DNA from: Sorghum bicolor
Lineage: Eukaryota > Streptophyta > Magnoliopsida > Poales > Poaceae
Length of the DNA stretch: 64,000 nt
Assembly: GCF_000003195.3 (NCBI RefSeq)
Contig: NC_012873.2
Span: 24,463,317-24,527,316, forward strand
Direction of reading: 5' to 3'
The notes beneath the pieces were generated by a model, which made no database searches, was not told the origin of the DNA, and saw only the letters and a program-made list of their open reading frames with translations. The position numbers were made by a program, and so were the translations under genes. Below are positions 22,791 through 33,691 of the stretch, piece after piece. Each line of letters starts with the position of its first letter. The first letter of the stretch is position 1.

Positions 22791-23717
22791 GTGGCACTGG
22801 CGAATGGATGGCAGGAACATTCGGCTGACGTTGAACAATGAATGGCATTGCCGGCCTTGCAAAACTCCTCTGCATATTCTGCTGCTGAGGCGGACGATAA
22901 GAAGGACGATAAGATGGGCGCAACTGCTGAGCTGGATGATATACGAGCCTCTAACGCTTCTTGTTGCCACCAGATGATCCGGACCCTGAGACAATCCCCT
23001 TCTTCTTCTTAGCCTCCTTATGCTTGCGGTTCTTTTCTTCACTCGATATAGCAACGTTCACTGCCTCATGATAAGATATATTGCCACTTGATGCCATCAT
23101 TGATTGGAGCTTTGTATTCAAGCCCCTCATGAAACATGCCTTCTTCTTTTCATCAGTGTTGACATGATCAATTGCATATTGGGACAGATGATTAAATTTT
23201 CGAATATACTGCATGACTTGCTCATCCCCCTGACGGAGTGCTAAGAACTCCTCAAGCTTCATCTTCATAACTCCAACGGGAATGTAATGAGCCCTGAAGG
23301 CTTCCTTGAATTCTACCGAAGTGATTCGGTTGCCGGCTGGTTGAACAGCCAGTAAGTTTGCCCACCAAACCCCTGCGGCTCCTCTCAACTGCTGAGCTGC
23401 GAAAGCTGGCTTCTGGGTTTCAGTACAGTTGATGGGACTAAACTTTTGCTCCATGGTGCGGAGCCAATCATCCGCTTCAAGAGGTTCATCAGATGTTGTG
23501 AACACCGGAGGACGTGTATTTGTGAAGTCAACATATGTGGTTTCTTCCCTGTTGTTTCGACCACTTCCACGCTGATCAACATTCTGGTTCTGTTCTAACA
23601 GAGTTGTTGGATTGACCAATGCTGCAATTGCATCAGCCAAAGAGGGTGGAACTGGTGGTGCATTAGGGAATCATCCCCACCGTGCTAAGAACTTGCTCCA
23701 CGGGTGTTAGCAGGCAT
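22791..23717 (-). pseudogene. Element J gag, broken and truncated
   Basis: The likely start at 23717 directly follows a TTTTAAACAG run. A TAG appears in that frame after ten codons (23687-23685). The main open frame is 23640-22951 (229 residues). It has the Retrotrans_gag core: DDWLRTMEQKF, LRGAAGVWWANLL, FKEAFRAHYIPVGV, EFLALRQGDEQVMQY. It is followed by a lysine-rich run near 200-215 and a TAG at 22953-22951. A Pro/Gln/Tyr-rich tail follows in the remaining 160 bases up to the insertion of I. The zinc knuckle is not reached. Confidence 0.82.
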
Positions 23718-23935
23718 CTGTTTAAAACAAACCATACTTTGATTAACATTCTTACTTAACCATCATACATCATGACATGCATAACATGTTCATCTTATTT
23801 ATCATACAAGTCCGCTCTTGGGCAGGACTACCGAAACCACTATTTTACACAACTAACCATACTAGAGGTTTTCTGACTAACTAAGTTACAAAGTCAGAAG
23901 ATCACACTATGTTACATTTCTCGTCTACTCAACCC

Positions 23936-24403
23936 CTAGTCATCGTCCATGTCCGATCCACTTCCGTTACCATCCTCATCTGGAGCTGGAATTTCCGGCT
24001 CCACTACTTCATCCTCGGAAGTGTCACTATCCACTTGGATGACAACTGGTTCTTCCTCTGCTGCTTCAGGAGCCTCGTGTGGCTTGAGGATATTATGCAG
24101 CAGGTGCACCTCCTCATGGAGGGTGTTGGTATAGGCCTCAAGATTGGCCACATACCCCTCCAGGTGGTCCAGACAAACTTCCAGGTGGATGTTGTCAGTG
24201 AGCATGAGTCGCATATCATGCTTCATGTGCCTGTAGGTCCTTGGAGAAGGAGGACCTCCGCTAGTGTCACTCCCGCTTCCGTCGCTGGAGTAATCATTGC
24301 TGCTTTCGCTGCTGTCGGAGGGTGGCGGATCCCTTGGTGCCAACTGGTGCCTTGGGACACGACCTCCAGTTGACTTGTGAGCTGTTTGGCGGGTACGAGC
24401 CAT
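23936..24403 (-). CDS. Pre-gag ORF of element J with histone H3 tail mimic (155 aa)
   Basis: Intact ORF of 155 residues between primer site and gag. Residues 1-22 (MARTRQTAHK STGGRVPR...) match the histone H3 N-terminus at 17 of 22 positions. R2, T3, K9, S10, T11 and R17 in H3 numbering are kept; K4 and K14 are Arg; R8 and K18 are His. A Ser/Asp/Gly-rich linker (29-50) follows, then a coiled coil (about 58-106) and an acidic tail. The tail holds VVIQV followed by DSDTSEDE (120-132), which looks like a SUMO-interacting motif. There is no histone fold. The start directly follows TTTTTTGGTAG, a splice-acceptor-like run. The coiled coil and acidic end resemble those of the pre-gag ORFs of E and K. 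I infer a chromatin-directed accessory protein; no function is proven. Confidence 0.8.
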   Translation of the reverse strand: MARTRQTAHKSTGGRVPRHQLAPRDPPPSDSSESSNDYSSDGSGSDTSGGPPSPRTYRHMKHDMRLMLTDNIHLEVCLDHLEGYVANLEAYTNTLHEEVHLLHNILKPHEAPEAAEEEPVVIQVDSDTSEDEVVEPEIPAPDEDGNGSGSDMDDD

Positions 24404-24885
24404 CTACCAAAAAATATATATATATTTTGAATATTAGAACTATATATGTTCCAAGGTTAAGGGATAGAGTTTTATAATTAGATAGACATATTACCTCTAT
24501 TTATTAACAACTTTTAAGAGGGAAAGTTAATTATATGTTATCAATAATGATGCATGACGCGTATTTACGAACAAAGCATACATCAAACAAATAATTAACT
24601 TTAAATTAGTCACTTAGTATGAAAGTGAATAAACTTTCTTTCCATAAATAGGGCAATATTATAATATTATAAGCATTGTTCCTTATATATAAATATCACC
24701 ATAATTATACTAAGAACATATCCATTTAGATAGAAAGATAAGTCTAAAGAATGAATTGAGGCAAGTTAGAAGCATGAGACAAGCTTAGAAGCAATTTGGA
24801 CTCAAACTAATCTGAAATTTAGTTTGACTCAAAAGCTTTTGAAGTTTTCAAAAATGAATACTATTATACTTTTTAAGGGAAACCG
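24404..24885 (-). other. Element J leader between primer site and pre-gag ORF
   Basis: AT-rich leader with no ORF. A possible splice donor GAGGTAATA reads on the minus strand at about 24496-24488. A CTAAT branch-like word lies about 32 bases before the acceptor at 24404. Confidence 0.55.
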
Positions 24886-24897
24886 GCTCTGATACCA
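24886..24897 (-). other. Element J primer binding site
   Basis: On the minus strand it reads TGGTATCAGAGC, the exact initiator-Met tRNA complement, two bases inside the LTR edge at 24900. Confidence 0.9.
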
Positions 24898-24899
24898 GC

Positions 24900-27800
24900 T
24901 GTGGCAGAACCTCCTTAATTAAGTGGCCCACATGCACCCATCATTGTCTCAAAGACTTCTGATCGGCGTGCACGAGTTCCAAATGACTCAAGAAATCTGT
25001 CGGGTGTCCTTGGGAAACCTGAACCATCCACGTTACATTCTCTCTAGGAATTCCCTCATTAAGCATCACAATATTACAACATTTTCATAGATAAGATAAA
25101 TCAGAGTAAAAGTGGAAAGGTTATATAACATAGATTGAAACTTAAGTTCATAGGTTACAAACCATAAGTATTTAGTACAAGAAAGGTTCAAAACTTTATA
25201 TTACATATACCATAAGTCACACAACTTGTTTTACTTGCCAAAGGTCACACATCAGATTCATCATCATCACTCTCTTCCACAAGAGTGAAGTAACAACGAC
25301 CATCAAAAGGCTGATCAAAAGGTTCACCTGCAACAAGGGTTAACAAACCCTGAGTACAAAAGTACTCAACAAGACTTAACCGACTAGAAAAGAGGTGAAG
25401 ACTCAGGTATGCAGGCTATAGGGATTCAAGGTAAGGCTTTAGCAAGATCAAAGTATTTCTTTTGCATGAAAGCTTACTAAGAGTAAAATCTACTTTCAAG
25501 TTTTAACTCAAGATCATCATTATGACTAACCACAATTATTATCAAACTGTCATAAGCAGACCACATCTTTCATATACCAAAAATCCATTTATTACTACGG
25601 TGATGGGGTGAGGATTGAGGCTCCATATCCGAGGAAACACGGCGATTCGAATCGATTAAACCCAGCTGGGGATTCAGTACCACACGACATATGTAGAACT
25701 TAATCTTGCATATGTCAACCTGTTTCTATAGATCCTCCCATACAAGAATGGGTCCAGCGTCACCCGAGAGTACAGTACACCACCATCCTACAGCCAATCT
25801 AGATGTTTCTCGGTCATCTCAGATTCGTAAGGTGGGTACACGCTACTCCCGCTATCTCTCCACTCCCAGTACGCGGTTGGCCGTTCTCAAGTATCGGAAT
25901 AACTATAGGTAAGGATTACCACCGCATGTGTGCTGTATTCAATGGTCTCAATCACAGCAGGCCAACAATGATATGGTCCTATGTTGAGTAACATTACAAC
26001 AAGACTCCATTCTTTAAGTAAGTTACTTTAATTATCATGTTATCCCAAGATTCATCATTTTCATAACATATGAACCATTTTAAAAACACTTACTATCATT
26101 AAGTAAGTAAAGTATGACTAAGCATACTAAGCATTTTCATAAAATAGGTATCAAGGTTAATATGGAAATCATCAAGGTAGATAATGCAGCAGATAGGATT
26201 CACCCTACTCCTATTCACTTAATGCATCATATTAACTCAAGTGACATAATTAACTTTATGAAAATACAAGGATAGAGTTTAATGTCCGGGGCTTGCCTTG
26301 GTGGGAAGGGAAGTCCGATAACTCAGAAATACCAGGAAAAACAGATGGATCCACAAACTCGGGAGCAACCCACTGAGTATCAGATTCCTCCGGAGCGTAG
26401 TCTACACATAGAAGTGCATATGCATGATCAATGAGATACTCATGACATGATAAAGACAGGTTACATGTTCTTGGATGATAACAACAAACATAATTACCTC
26501 GATTACAACTTACCTTCATGGTATAGAAACAAACTAACTTAGTTATCAAAGCATAGATTACTACTAAGCAAATTTTATCATCTTCATTAAGCAATGTTGT
26601 GTAGTTATTAAGCAACAAAGATCATTTACATGAAAGAATCCTTAACCAGGGAGCATATCATGCCAAGTAACCACTGGTTGTCAATCAATCCCAAAGATCA
26701 ATCAAAACCTAAAATGATTAGGTTTTCTATTTATCTTAATCAATTCTTAATTAACTATTAATGGCAGTAATTAAGTATTAACATCAAACAATAATTAAGT
26801 GCCAAAGGTCATTAAGGTTAATGACCTTAGGTTATCATATAATCCCAAAGTCACTCAAACCCTAATTTGAGAAATTAAGCTAATTAATACTTAATTATTT
26901 TGGAATTATTCCTAAATTATTAATTAAGGGTATAATATGATTTTATTCAAACTTTATCCAAATGCTACCAAACTTTGTGTGAGGCCAGGGAATAATACTC
27001 AGAGACTTCTCACAAATTTTGGTGATTTTTGGATATACCCATAAATTATTAAAATTCATGGCAGGTTTATTTATTAATTAAAAGATGCAATTTTTATATA
27101 CATGCAAGCTACCAGAAAATAGAATCTAATATTTTTACTGTGTTCTACTCATTTTATAGAATCTACACAACAATTTCCATAATTTTTGAATCCACACGTG
27201 ATTTACTATACAAAATCAAACATAAAGCAAAATTTTGCACAAAAAGAAAAGGGAAAAGCCACTGTGTCGTGAGCGGCCCGGAACTCGGCCCGCAGTACGG
27301 CCCATGCGTGCTCGGCATCGCTGACAGCGGGCCCCTGCTGTCAGCTTCGGCTTCAAGCTTCGGCCGGCCAAATCAACGGCACGACCGAGCCATTCGCGCC
27401 ATCTCCGCCCCTCGCGTCTCGCTGGTCACGTTCTCCACTCCATGGCGCACCTCTGGACCCCCTGATCACTCGTTCTCTCCTAGCCTAGCCCCCATGGCCA
27501 CGGGCGCGGCGGACGGCCGCCTCGGCCGGGCAAACGCCGGCCGCTACGAGCGAGTAGAACACGAATTGGATGGCGTAAAAGCATCGGTGGCTCACCGCGA
27601 CTTCAACGGAGCAAGGAGCGGCAGTGGAAAGGCTCGGAGGAGGTCTGGCCACGGTGAAGCACCCACGGCGGCGCTTCGGCCGGACTTGGAGAGGAGTGAC
27701 TCGGTTGAGGGCTATGACGGGCTAGAGCTTGCGCTCGGGGGCGCAAACGGTGGCTGGGTTCAGGGCGGAGCTGCTGGTGCGCTCGGGTGGCTTGGAAAGG

Positions 27801-28814
27801 GAGCGAGGAAGGCGAATTTGGTGGCCGCAGCAAGGTCGTCGGCGTCGGGTGCGAGAGAAGAAACGAGCGCATCGTCCGGTGGAGGGGTTTTTATCGCGAA
27901 AGGAGGAGATGTCGTGCCTCCACGTCGCCCGCCGACACAGGCAGGCAAGCAGCTGCGTGCCCTCACGCACGCACGTGGCCCTGCGCGTGCGGCGGCCGTG
28001 CTGGACAGCGGCGCCATGATCCCTATCGGGTCACTGTAGCCATCCATATCCTCCCTTTTTGTCTTTTTGCGAAATTCGACCAAAAAGTGAACTGCAGTCA
28101 AAATTCTACCAAAACAAAAGTTGTGCAGAATTTTACAGGCTACAAAACATATTTTGGTGTCCAAAGTTGATTATAAGTGGAAAAAGATGAATTGGACAAA
28201 ACAGTTTAAATTTCAAATCTCAAATTGGGGAAATTCCAATTTTTGAATTGGGGCAGATCAGAATTTCCAAAATTACTTTTGATTTTCCATAACAGCTTGG
28301 AAAATTCCCAACATGAAAGTTGTTCAACATTTTGAGCTCTACAACTTTCATGTTGGTTACTTTTCAAGATTCCAAATAGATTTTGAATTGGAGATTCAAA
28401 TTGAAAAAGGGGACAATTTCCGAAAATCTGTATTTTCAAAATTACTTTGAGTTTTATATTGAAACTTCAAAAACTCAAAACACCAAAGTTGTACATCTTG
28501 ACAAGATCTACAACTTTGCTTTTGAACTCAACCTCAAATTTTACTTAGTTTTTAAATTGCACGAGAGGGGGCAAATACAGGGTTTTAAAATCAGGGTTCT
28601 CCCCCCCTATTTTCTCGGAAACCTTCCACACTAGGAATATCACAACCGCACTAGCTTGAATACACCTTGCAAGCACATTTTAATTCCCTAAGCACAAGCA
28701 TGAGAAATTAAACTTGTTTTTAGTGAATGCATATTCAGGTTATCAACTCAGATGAAATGCCAGTGCATATGATGACATGTCAGGTTTTAGTCTGCTTAAC
28801 ACCAGAGTGTTACA
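24900..28814 (-). repeat. Element J 5' LTR (3.9 kb)
   Basis: TG...CA ends: TGTGGCAG at 24900 and GTGTTACA ending 28814. It sits next to the primer site. A GC-rich block at 27250-28040 gives long chance ORFs on both strands without domains. The sense-strand word AAAGTTGTAG occurs at 28348-28339 and 28517-28508. Only one LTR of J is in the window, so its age cannot be estimated. Confidence 0.82.
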
Positions 28815-29016
28815 GATCTGCAAGCTGCAAAAACATGGTTGTTTCTAGTAAAGGATGTGTAAAGATTTTTTCATAGAGTACCCTAGGCATAATGTTGACA
28901 CTGGAGCCAAAGTCGCAGAGTGCTTCTAGGAAGTCCACCATGCCGATGGAGAGCAGGATGACGGGGCGTCCTAGATCGCCTCTCTTGACCGGCAGAAGGT
29001 CAATAATTACTTCCAC
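28815..29016 (-). pseudogene. Element D first retropepsin fragment
   Basis: It encodes LEALCDFGSSVNIMPRVLYEK, the Asp-Phe-Gly active-site region also seen in H (201-205) and C. It is truncated by the J insertion on one side. A deletion on the other side places the zinc-knuckle remnant about 30 bases away. No second domain is in this piece. Confidence 0.75.
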
Positions 29017-29597
29017 AACGGGGTTACTCCAGTAGTTATGTCCTCAAGCATTTCAGGGCAGTGATTGCCTGAGTGTCCAGTATATCCAATATGTTTGTGC
29101 TCGTAAATCCAGGTTCTTCACTTGGTGGAGTCTGGGAGTTGTAAAACTCCTCCATATTTTGCTCGAAGTGTACCTGCTCATAGAGACGAGGCAGAGATCA
29201 AGTGCATGGGCCCTGTTGGTGGAAAACACCAACAGAACCAAAAGTCTATTTGTTCTTCTCTAACCTTAAGCATACTGAGCAAGACAAAGTTGATGGATAA
29301 TAAGATCATCAGTGTAGCATTTAAAACATTTGTCAGATCAGATCGCTCAACCTAATGGAAAGATAATCTATCTATACTTATGTTTATATATATATATATC
29401 TTCCAAAGATTGCATGTGCAATATTTTAGCTCATATGATTAGGAGTGTGGAATCACAAAGGTGGAAGGACTAAACATGTTGAATCGATTGAGTTGGTTAA
29501 TCTAGAGTTGTAAATCATACATGTTTGTCTCTTTTATTCATGTGAACGCTAGAACCAAGGAGAAGCTTATAAAAGTGATAGTCAAGTACCTTAAGAT

Positions 29598-29602
29598 GTT
29601 AC
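29598..29602. repeat. Target-site duplication of element C, left copy (GTTAC)
   Basis: GTTAC lies directly before TGTTGA at 29603. The same five bases follow the right LTR at 53054-53058. Confidence 0.88.
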
Positions 29603-30831
29603 TGTTGATATTTGGTAACGCAATCAGAAAATGATCCGCAAGCGCACGGATATCGGTGAGCATTTCACCCCGGAGGTTTTCCAGAGTATCGTATTTATAT
29701 TTTTACCACTGGGAGAAAGGGTGCATCTAACTAACCAAATCTATTGCTACTATCCCTTTAGGCTACAAAGAATGTTTCTCGATGTGAGTGATGTATAGAG
29801 AAGACTGCAACCGTAGTCTCGTTCTAACCTTAGTAAGGATGATCTACTGTTCTATTGGGGAAGCTTACGGAATCTAGACACCACAAAGGATGTTCGACCC
29901 ACACCTATAAACCTACTCGTCCTGCTAACGAGATATGGTCTGCAAAGGTAACTCGAAAATGTCACGTTCCTCGCTACTACCATGGTCCAGCTAGTCAGGG
30001 GATATCTATGAGTACCCTAGCCTAAACACCACGTTTACGCTAGCAATGATTACTCTAATACTCAACCGGAAGAGGATTAAAGTAAACTCATAAACCAAAG
30101 AACAATAAAACAAGAACTTACTAGAATTAGAAGTCGAATTACTGAAGAATCTTAGAAGCAAGCCTCAGGTTAGGAGACTTGATCCCGCAGGTACAACTCG
30201 GAGTATACACCGACAGGCCGGCCTTCCTCCGATCTACACCTCCACTCTATCTCTCTCAATCTAGTAGAAACTAGAAGATCTATTTCTACTTTACGTTGGA
30301 TGCTAAGCCTAAAAAGAAATATTATTTAGAGAAGAGGTTTTCCTTCGAGGGCACCCCTCAACTCTATGATAACTTCTTGTCTCCTCTAGGGGCCAGGGGG
30401 GTCTCCTTATATAGTCCTCCTCCTCTATGTGTTTTTGGGTCGGTAGGCGATGTGGTACTACGTTATCCTTGATCATTTAGGTCGGTGGAACATCATGTGC
30501 GAAGAGAGTCCCGAACGGAGTCCAGGACAGGGCGGGCGCCCGGGAAAGAGGGCGGGCGCCCTGGGCCTGGACCCTTTCAGCCTCTGCTTTCTTCCCGTGG
30601 CTTCTGGAGTCTTCTAGATGGTAGAAAATTACGCGGTGCGTTGATATCTCTATGTAATCCTGACATGTGGGCCTTTCTTTCGTATTTCCTGATAACCCCC
30701 TGCAGAAATAGACAAACACCAAAACTCGTGGAATTCTGTCAGATAAAACCCTAAGTCTGGGTGTTGGTTGCAATTGGATCATTTTCTTTATTTATTTGAT
30801 GATTATATTTGGTACTTAAGGACCGTCAACA
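29603..30831 (-). repeat. Element C 3' LTR
   Basis: It begins TGTTGATATTTGG and ends GTCAACA. It matches 51824-53053. Two GC modules lie near 30530-30562, and a TATA box (minus) at about 30407-30415. Confidence 0.92.
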
Positions 30832-32879
30832 ACTACCCCAAGCTTACCTCTTGCTCGTCCCTGAGCAAGGATGGACTCAAGAGTTTCTGCAGTGGTTTTA
30901 TGCCTTAAAGATACACATGCGTTTAAACCATATCTCATCTCTAGGTTAGGGTAAACTGTTAAGATTTAAACTTACTCATATTACCTTCCACCATGGGGCT
31001 TGCTACCGTCACTTGTGTCTTGAGCAGTTAAAAGATAGAACGGTCAAGTCAAGCGCCATGTCTCTTATTCTTGATCAGCTATAGCTCTGGAGGTTTTCGT
31101 AGATTTTCAAATAAAACTCAGAGATTCTTTATATGATTCTCTCAAATCTCTCTTTTGTGGTATTTCTGGATCCATGCCAAAGCAGTAATAGTATATGCCT
31201 TCTCTCAAAGTATGTGGTATTTTTGGTATGAGGCATAGTGATATTGCCGTCTCTCTCACCCTACTCTAATAAACTTTTGATATCTGGAGCTCATAGGTGG
31301 GAGACAGCAAGTACATACTTACAAGACATTTATGGCATAGTCAAACCATGGATCCAGAGAAACAAGTCAATAAGTCAAATCAAGATGTGCATGTGTGGCG
31401 AATGAATGGTGTATGGTGATGATGGTGATAATAATGGTGAAAGTCTAGTTCTACTTTTGCTCTTTTGAGGTGATACATGCCTTTCTTGCACTTTGAAGCT
31501 TTTTGAGGAGAATGAGATGCTCTATATTTTCTTTTTTTTTCTCTCAGGTGGGTATCTTTGTACCCCTAATTCTATTGTCGGACACTTGTCCATTTTTACC
31601 TCTCGTCTCACTTCTTTTTTTCTTCGAGGTTCCGGGCACTTGCCCCTTTTTATTTCCTCGTATTTTTTTTTCTTTTTTTTCTCTCTCTTTTTTTTAGAGC
31701 ACTCATCTCCTGAAATAATATAGCAAGTGGTAGTAACCAAGATAACTCGAGCATTTATTTCACTGGGAATAACAGGGATAGGAAAATATTTTTGGCTATT
31801 CTCTCCCGGATTAGGAGTAGAATAATTTTGGGTGAATCTGGAGATGGAAATGAGCGGATGCATGTGGATGCGTACTTCCGGAGTAGAAGTAGCATATATG
31901 AGTGAACGTGCAAGTGAATCTTGATTTTAACCACATGACAAGCTCCTAAGGGTCTACACACCTTGACCACACTCAATGCTCATAAGCAGTAAAAAGTAAA
32001 TATGTGGCTCAAAGTCTAGCAAGCATGTATATATGGCTGTGGTAGGAATTTAAACACTCATCATATAGGAACTCATCATGTGTTATTTTAAAGATTTTCA
32101 AAGATAAAATTCTCCAGAATTCTAGCATCTCTAGGAACAAATAAACAGCAGCTCAACCTTCCCATATCGTATCCGTTAACGACTTAGACTTTAGATCAAG
32201 TACTCTTCCCACAAGTTTAGGTTTAGAGCAAGCTTTAAATTATAACAGTTATGCCTAAACTTGAGAGAGATTTCAATTTTAAAAACTAGTCATGGCAGAG
32301 CAACAATTTATCATTTCCATGTGAGAGCTTTTATCATGTTGAGCCTCCTCAATAAATGTTATTTATTTAGCAGGATCATGCACTTATTATTTTTATATTT
32401 TTATTGTAAGATGAAAACATACTTATTTTATTTTTATGCCACCACAGTGAATGTACTTATGGGTTTTATGCCATGAGCATACTCACATGGGGCTTACTAT
32501 TTTTTAACATTTTTATTTTCTTTTCAAGATAGCATGAACCTAATTAACTAAGCAAACTATTGAATGGAAAAGGATAACTACCAAGTGTACCTCTTGGCAA
32601 GGCGTTCGGTATTTTTAAGTCCTCCGAACGGGACTCTCCGTTTTCTCAGTCATCCTAGGATTCGCTGGATGGCGTAGTCGGTGGTTCCGGTGGCGCCTCC
32701 TCTTCGTGTGTAACTATATTCTCTCTCCACACCTGACTCGGTGCTACGGTCTCCTTAGGACAGTTCTGTTCAAGCTATATATCTTCAAACCTTATCACTT
32801 CTCCTTCGTAGTCTACCCATCCGTCCTTGATGATTTGCCTTCTCTGGTTGCGGTTGCGTTGTCTTCTTCTTGTCCTGAC
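30832..32879 (-). other. Element C 3' noncoding region
   Basis: It starts with the polypurine tract (30832-30845, G-rich on minus) and a 7-bp-stem hairpin at 30850-30869. Bases 31384-31584 match 6665-6860. Bases 31585-32770 match H. Poly-T/C tracts are near 31520-31700. No coding potential is seen. Confidence 0.72.
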
Positions 32880-33150
32880 CTACTTAGAGTCTTCAACTAT
32901 ATAGTTAGGGTCAGTAAAATAGCGGTGTACCTTCTCAAAGGGGAAGTACACGTGGACTTCTCTGATTCCAATGTAGATGATAATTTTGATAGTGTTGAGG
33001 AATGGTCTTCCAAGGATGATGGGTGGATCGTACTCGTCTTCTCCCATGTCAATGAGCTGAATATATATTGGTTGTAGGGGCATGGTTCCATGTAGAAGCT
33101 GATAAGTGACTACGGCTATTATGTTGACGTCAGATCCGGTGTCGTAGAGT
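32880..33150 (-). pseudogene. Element C second retropepsin domain, deleted form
   Basis: In one frame it has YDTGSDVNII (Asp-Thr-Gly-Ser codons at 33143-33132) and DPPIILGRPFLNTIKIIIY. Against H, about 35 residues between the two motifs are missing. It ends at a TAG near 32880. It lies in a different frame from the first domain and has a stop just upstream, so it is not expressed as one protein with it. Confidence 0.72.
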
Positions 33151-33691
33151 GTCTTCTAAAAAGAGTATACATTGATTGTGCACTCGATGCTTGGAACACC
33201 AGGGTCGTCCTTCTTGATCAGGAAAGGCGACTTGAGTCGACGATCTTGACCTCTTTGAACTGCAGTGACCATCTTAGCTGACTCGGTCCACATTTGCTTG
33301 TTCCTGTTCCTCCTGTTGGTCCTCTTCCTTGGTTCGTGTCGGGATTGCTCTGAAATTTATGTAGTCCTGTTCTTGAAGGAAAGTCTCCTTCTTCCCCTTG
33401 ATGTAGAAACTGATCTTGGCAGCATTAACGTAGATGACAGCTCTGGTGTTTAGGAATGGCCTCCCTAAGATGATGGGTGCCCTCTCCTCAGTACCAGTCT
33501 CTATCACCATGAAGTCTGCTAGAGTGTACAAGGTACCAACTCGGACGCAGAGGTTCTTCAATATTTCCTTTGGGAAACTGAGTGTCCGATCTGCAACCTT
33601 GGGCATAATGTTGACGCTGGAGCCAAAGTCGCAGAGTGCTTCTGGGAAGTCCACCATGCCGATGGAGATCGGGATGACGGGGCGTCCTGGA
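33151..33691 (-). pseudogene. Element C first retropepsin domain, cut by E
   Basis: It encodes GRPVIPISIGMVDFPEALCDFGSSVNIMP and, after an internal deletion, APIILGRPFLNT, then a Glu/Gln-rich linker. E's insertion at 33691 separates it from the zinc-knuckle remnant at 49299. The active site is Asp-Phe-Gly, as in H and D. Confidence 0.75.
33687..33691. repeat. Target-site duplication of element E, left copy (CTGGA)
   Basis: CTGGA precedes TGTAACACTCC at 33692 and equals 49294-49298. The joined flank matches H at about 18705-18720. Confidence 0.92.

Larger units (their letters stand above)
22791..28814 (-). mobile_element. Element J: chromovirus-like element with H3-mimic pre-gag ORF (truncated)
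   Basis: On the minus strand: LTR 28814-24900, primer site 24897-24886, leader, the 155-residue pre-gag ORF (24403-23936) and gag (23717-22951). It is cut at 22790 by I, so pol is not in the window. The initiator-Met primer site and gag type point to a chromovirus, but without RT the lineage is not proven. J is inserted in D: the flank from 28815 matches H at about 18551. Confidence 0.85.
28815..29602 (-). mobile_element. Element D, left piece (H-like element interrupted by C)
   Basis: This piece lies between J's LTR and C. It matches H and C. It holds the first retropepsin region (29016-28815), a zinc-knuckle remnant (about 29041-29090) and AT-rich noncoding sequence with a TA repeat near 29383-29398. 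It ends in GTTAC (29598-29602). After removal of C, the flanks join into sequence that matches C at about 49960-50000. Confidence 0.85.

Noticed and set aside
27140..28039. 299-codon plus-strand ORF in J's LTR
   Set aside because: GC-rich LTR block, antisense to the element, low-complexity Ala/Gly/Arg product, with overlapping long frames on both strands. This is chance openness.
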